From Candidatus Nomurabacteria bacterium (GTDB lineage Bacteria; Patescibacteriota; Minisyncoccia; Phycocordibacterales; UBA9973), in NCBI GenBank assembly GCA_023267515.1, contig JAHFNF010000043.1, positions 1-5,608 on the forward strand: 5,608 nucleotides of DNA, in the 5' to 3' direction. The notes under the pieces were generated by a model. That model did not search any database. It was not told where the DNA came from and saw only the letters and a program-made list of their open reading frames with translations. Both the position numbers and the translations under genes were made by a program. Every line of letters begins with the position of its first letter. Position 1 is the first letter of the stretch. This document shows, piece by piece, positions 4,108 through 5,608 of this stretch.

Positions 4108-5608
4108 ATGGCAGAAAAGTTTTTCAAGAATATGCCGATGTTCAAGACTCCCGAGGAGGAGCTTGATTTTTTGCGCGCGCACGTGGCTGGTAGGGAAAAA
4201 GAATTGATGGAAGAAGGGCATTTTGAAAATGCGGCTGAGATGGCAAGTAAGGACGTTATTACTGAATATGTGGAGATCCCGGCGGAGCAAGCAGTGCATA
4301 AAGATATAATTCTAAAAGAGCGCGAAGCGGGGGAAATCGTCCTCAAATTGAAACCAGAGCCGCACGATGCAGTGATGGAAGAAATCCTCGGTATTATGCT
4401 AACTCGCGGAATAAAAAATGCGATGTCTATCGTGGAATCAATGAATAGTCCGCATATAAGTGACGACTTCCACCGTCTTCTGATACAGTATTTAAAGAGT
4501 GGTGTGATTAAAGGATTGAAAGAGGGTAGCCCCCTTTGGAAAGAATTAAATATGACCCTTTTTGAAGTGACTTTGCCACCACCACAAGGTGAGGATAAAG
4601 GACAGGGGGATTTCAAAAAATTCATCGGCGCGATGGAGCAATTTTATGCTGGGATGCAATCCATTTCAGATGGACGGAACAATGAAGGAGAAAATTATTT
4701 CACTTTGGAAGTGGCGCTCGGCAATCAGAGTGACGAGGTGGTAGTTTATGCGGCGGTGCCAAACAGGCACATATCGCTATTTGAAAAGCAGGTTTTAGCA
4801 TATTACAGCGAAGCAAAAATTCGGGAAGTGACAGACGATTACAATGTCTTTACCGACCCAGGAGTTTCCTCTGGCGCGTACGCTTATCTTTCCGAGCGGC
4901 CAGTACTTCCCATTAAAACTTATGATGAGATAGATCACGATCCGATGAACACTATTTTGAATGTTTTTTCCAAACTGAAAAAGTCTGGTGAAGGGGCTTC
5001 CATTCAAATCTTGATCGCGCCGGCCGGAGAGAAATTTACGAAGGAATTCCATATGATATTAGATGATGTAAATTCTGGTAATTCTATCAAACACGCATCA
5101 GACAACTACTACAAGCTGCACAAGGCCTTTTTATCTGCTGGCAAAGAGATTTTATTTGGGGTCAAGAAAAAGGAAGAAGGCAAAGATAAGTATGTGGAAG
5201 GTAGACGCGCAGTGGATGAAGGAGGGGCAGAAAAGATTGGTAATAAATTGAAAAGTACCATTATGAAAGCGAATATCCGCGTCGTCGCTTCTGCTGACAC
5301 AAAAGAGCGCTCCGATGCGATACTGCGGGAGATAGAGTCTTCTTTCAATCAATTTACAATGCCGGCTAGTAATTCATTTGTTTTTGAAAAGGCTTCTGGC
5401 TCTGCCCTGAAAGAACTTTTTAAAGATTTTTCATACCGTGTATTTTCGCCAGACAATACTCTTCCACTCAATTTAAAAGAGCTCTCATCCATATTTCACT
5501 TTCCAGTCGGTGTATCATCTATGCCTCAACTAAAAGAAGCTCGGGCTGGCATTGCCCCGGCGCCTATTGAAATGGGGACGGTGGGAATCTTGCTCGGGGT
5601 AAACAGCT
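4108..5608 (+). CDS. VirD4-like type IV secretion ATPase, N-terminal region (partial, runs off the right edge)
   Basis: The frame is open from ATG 4108 to the window end, giving 500 residues and no stop. It resembles the large CPR proteins annotated as VirD4-like or conjugative-transfer ATPases, whose long N-terminal region (Pfam DUF8128, as I recall it) precedes a HerA/FtsK-type motor. Residues 14-150 form a charged helical domain (PEEELDFLRAHV; GIKNAMSIVESMNSPHISDDFHR at 101-123, in two pieces GIKNAMSIVE and SPHISDDFHR). Next comes an alpha/beta part: LFEVTLPPP (151-159), FTLEVALG (198-205), LPIKTYDEIDHDP (267-279), ASIQILIAP (297-305). A second repeat-like part has IRVVASADTKERSDAILREIE (390-410). 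Residues 490-500, GTVGILLGVNS, match the linker I would expect shortly before Walker A, so the motor should lie just outside. No Walker motif or membrane segment is in view, and there is no signal peptide. The next in-frame codon upstream of the start region to be a stop is TAA at 4090-4092, so ATG 4108 is the first available. Confidence 0.75.
   Translation, partial: MAEKFFKNMPMFKTPEEELDFLRAHVAGREKELMEEGHFENAAEMASKDVITEYVEIPAEQAVHKDIILKEREAGEIVLKLKPEPHDAVMEEILGIMLTRGIKNAMSIVESMNSPHISDDFHRLLIQYLKSGVIKGLKEGSPLWKELNMTLFEVTLPPPQGEDKGQGDFKKFIGAMEQFYAGMQSISDGRNNEGENYFTLEVALGNQSDEVVVYAAVPNRHISLFEKQVLAYYSEAKIREVTDDYNVFTDPGVSSGAYAYLSERPVLPIKTYDEIDHDPMNTILNVFSKLKKSGEGASIQILIAPAGEKFTKEFHMILDDVNSGNSIKHASDNYYKLHKAFLSAGKEILFGVKKKEEGKDKYVEGRRAVDEGGAEKIGNKLKSTIMKANIRVVASADTKERSDAILREIESSFNQFTMPASNSFVFEKASGSALKELFKDFSYRVFSPDNTLPLNLKELSSIFHFPVGVSSMPQLKEARAGIAPAPIEMGTVGILLGVNS

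Noticed and set aside
4044..4625. A 193-residue open frame on the minus strand.
   Set aside because: It lies antisense to the VirD4-like gene, is Ser/Ile/Cys-rich with no recognisable domain, and the plus frame continues far beyond it with recognisable family motifs.
4795..5352. Several small minus-strand frames (4795-5052, 5109-5348, 5152-5352) and one at 4096-4299.
   Set aside because: All lie opposite the uninterrupted VirD4-like frame, overlap one another, and have no recognisable content.

Overview
The window looks like a chromosomal segment of a Candidate Phyla Radiation (Patescibacteria) bacterium, most likely from the Parcubacteria group. Three things point there: the tail of a spc-type ribosomal operon (L15-secY) with no L30 gene before L15, an adenylate-kinase-like protein and a CMP-kinase-like protein of the divergent kinds I associate with these genomes, and the start of a large VirD4-like protein with a long N-terminal region typical of these genomes. 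The placement is inferred from remembered family patterns; no search was run. The code appears standard for bacteria: map ends in TGA, and no in-frame TGA is seen in the other genes, so Gracilibacteria-type recoding of TGA is not indicated.

Layout. Bases 1-35 are the last codons of an upstream gene, probably rpsE. A short L15 (37-354) and secY (356-1627) follow on the plus strand, one base apart. A CMP-kinase-like gene lies on the minus strand (2190-1624) and overlaps the end of secY tail to tail. From a 60-base divergent region, an adenylate-kinase-like gene (2251-2838) and methionine aminopeptidase (2848-3615) run on the plus strand. A small gene of unknown function (3647-4075) has its own promoter inside the end of map. 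From 4108 an open frame runs off the window edge; it encodes the first 500 residues of a VirD4-like protein, stopping before the expected ATPase motor.

How it fits together. L15, SecY, adenylate kinase and MetAP are the classical spc-operon order (protein synthesis, membrane insertion of nascent chains, N-terminal Met removal). Here the order is interrupted by an inverted, AT-rich nucleotide kinase gene, and adk-map appears to have gained its own promoter. The ribosomal series (infA, rpmJ, rpsM and so on) does not resume after map.

The most striking non-coding pattern is promoter geometry. Three genes (the CMP-kinase-like gene, adk and the 142-residue gene) each have a -35/-10 pair with exactly 17 bases of spacing and a -10 box ending only 6-7 bases before the ATG. 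Transcription would then begin at or next to the start codon, giving leaderless mRNAs. A fourth, weaker case may precede the VirD4-like gene. No RNA genes, CRISPR arrays, insertion sequences or convincing terminators were seen, and there is no gene-free stretch over 300 bases.
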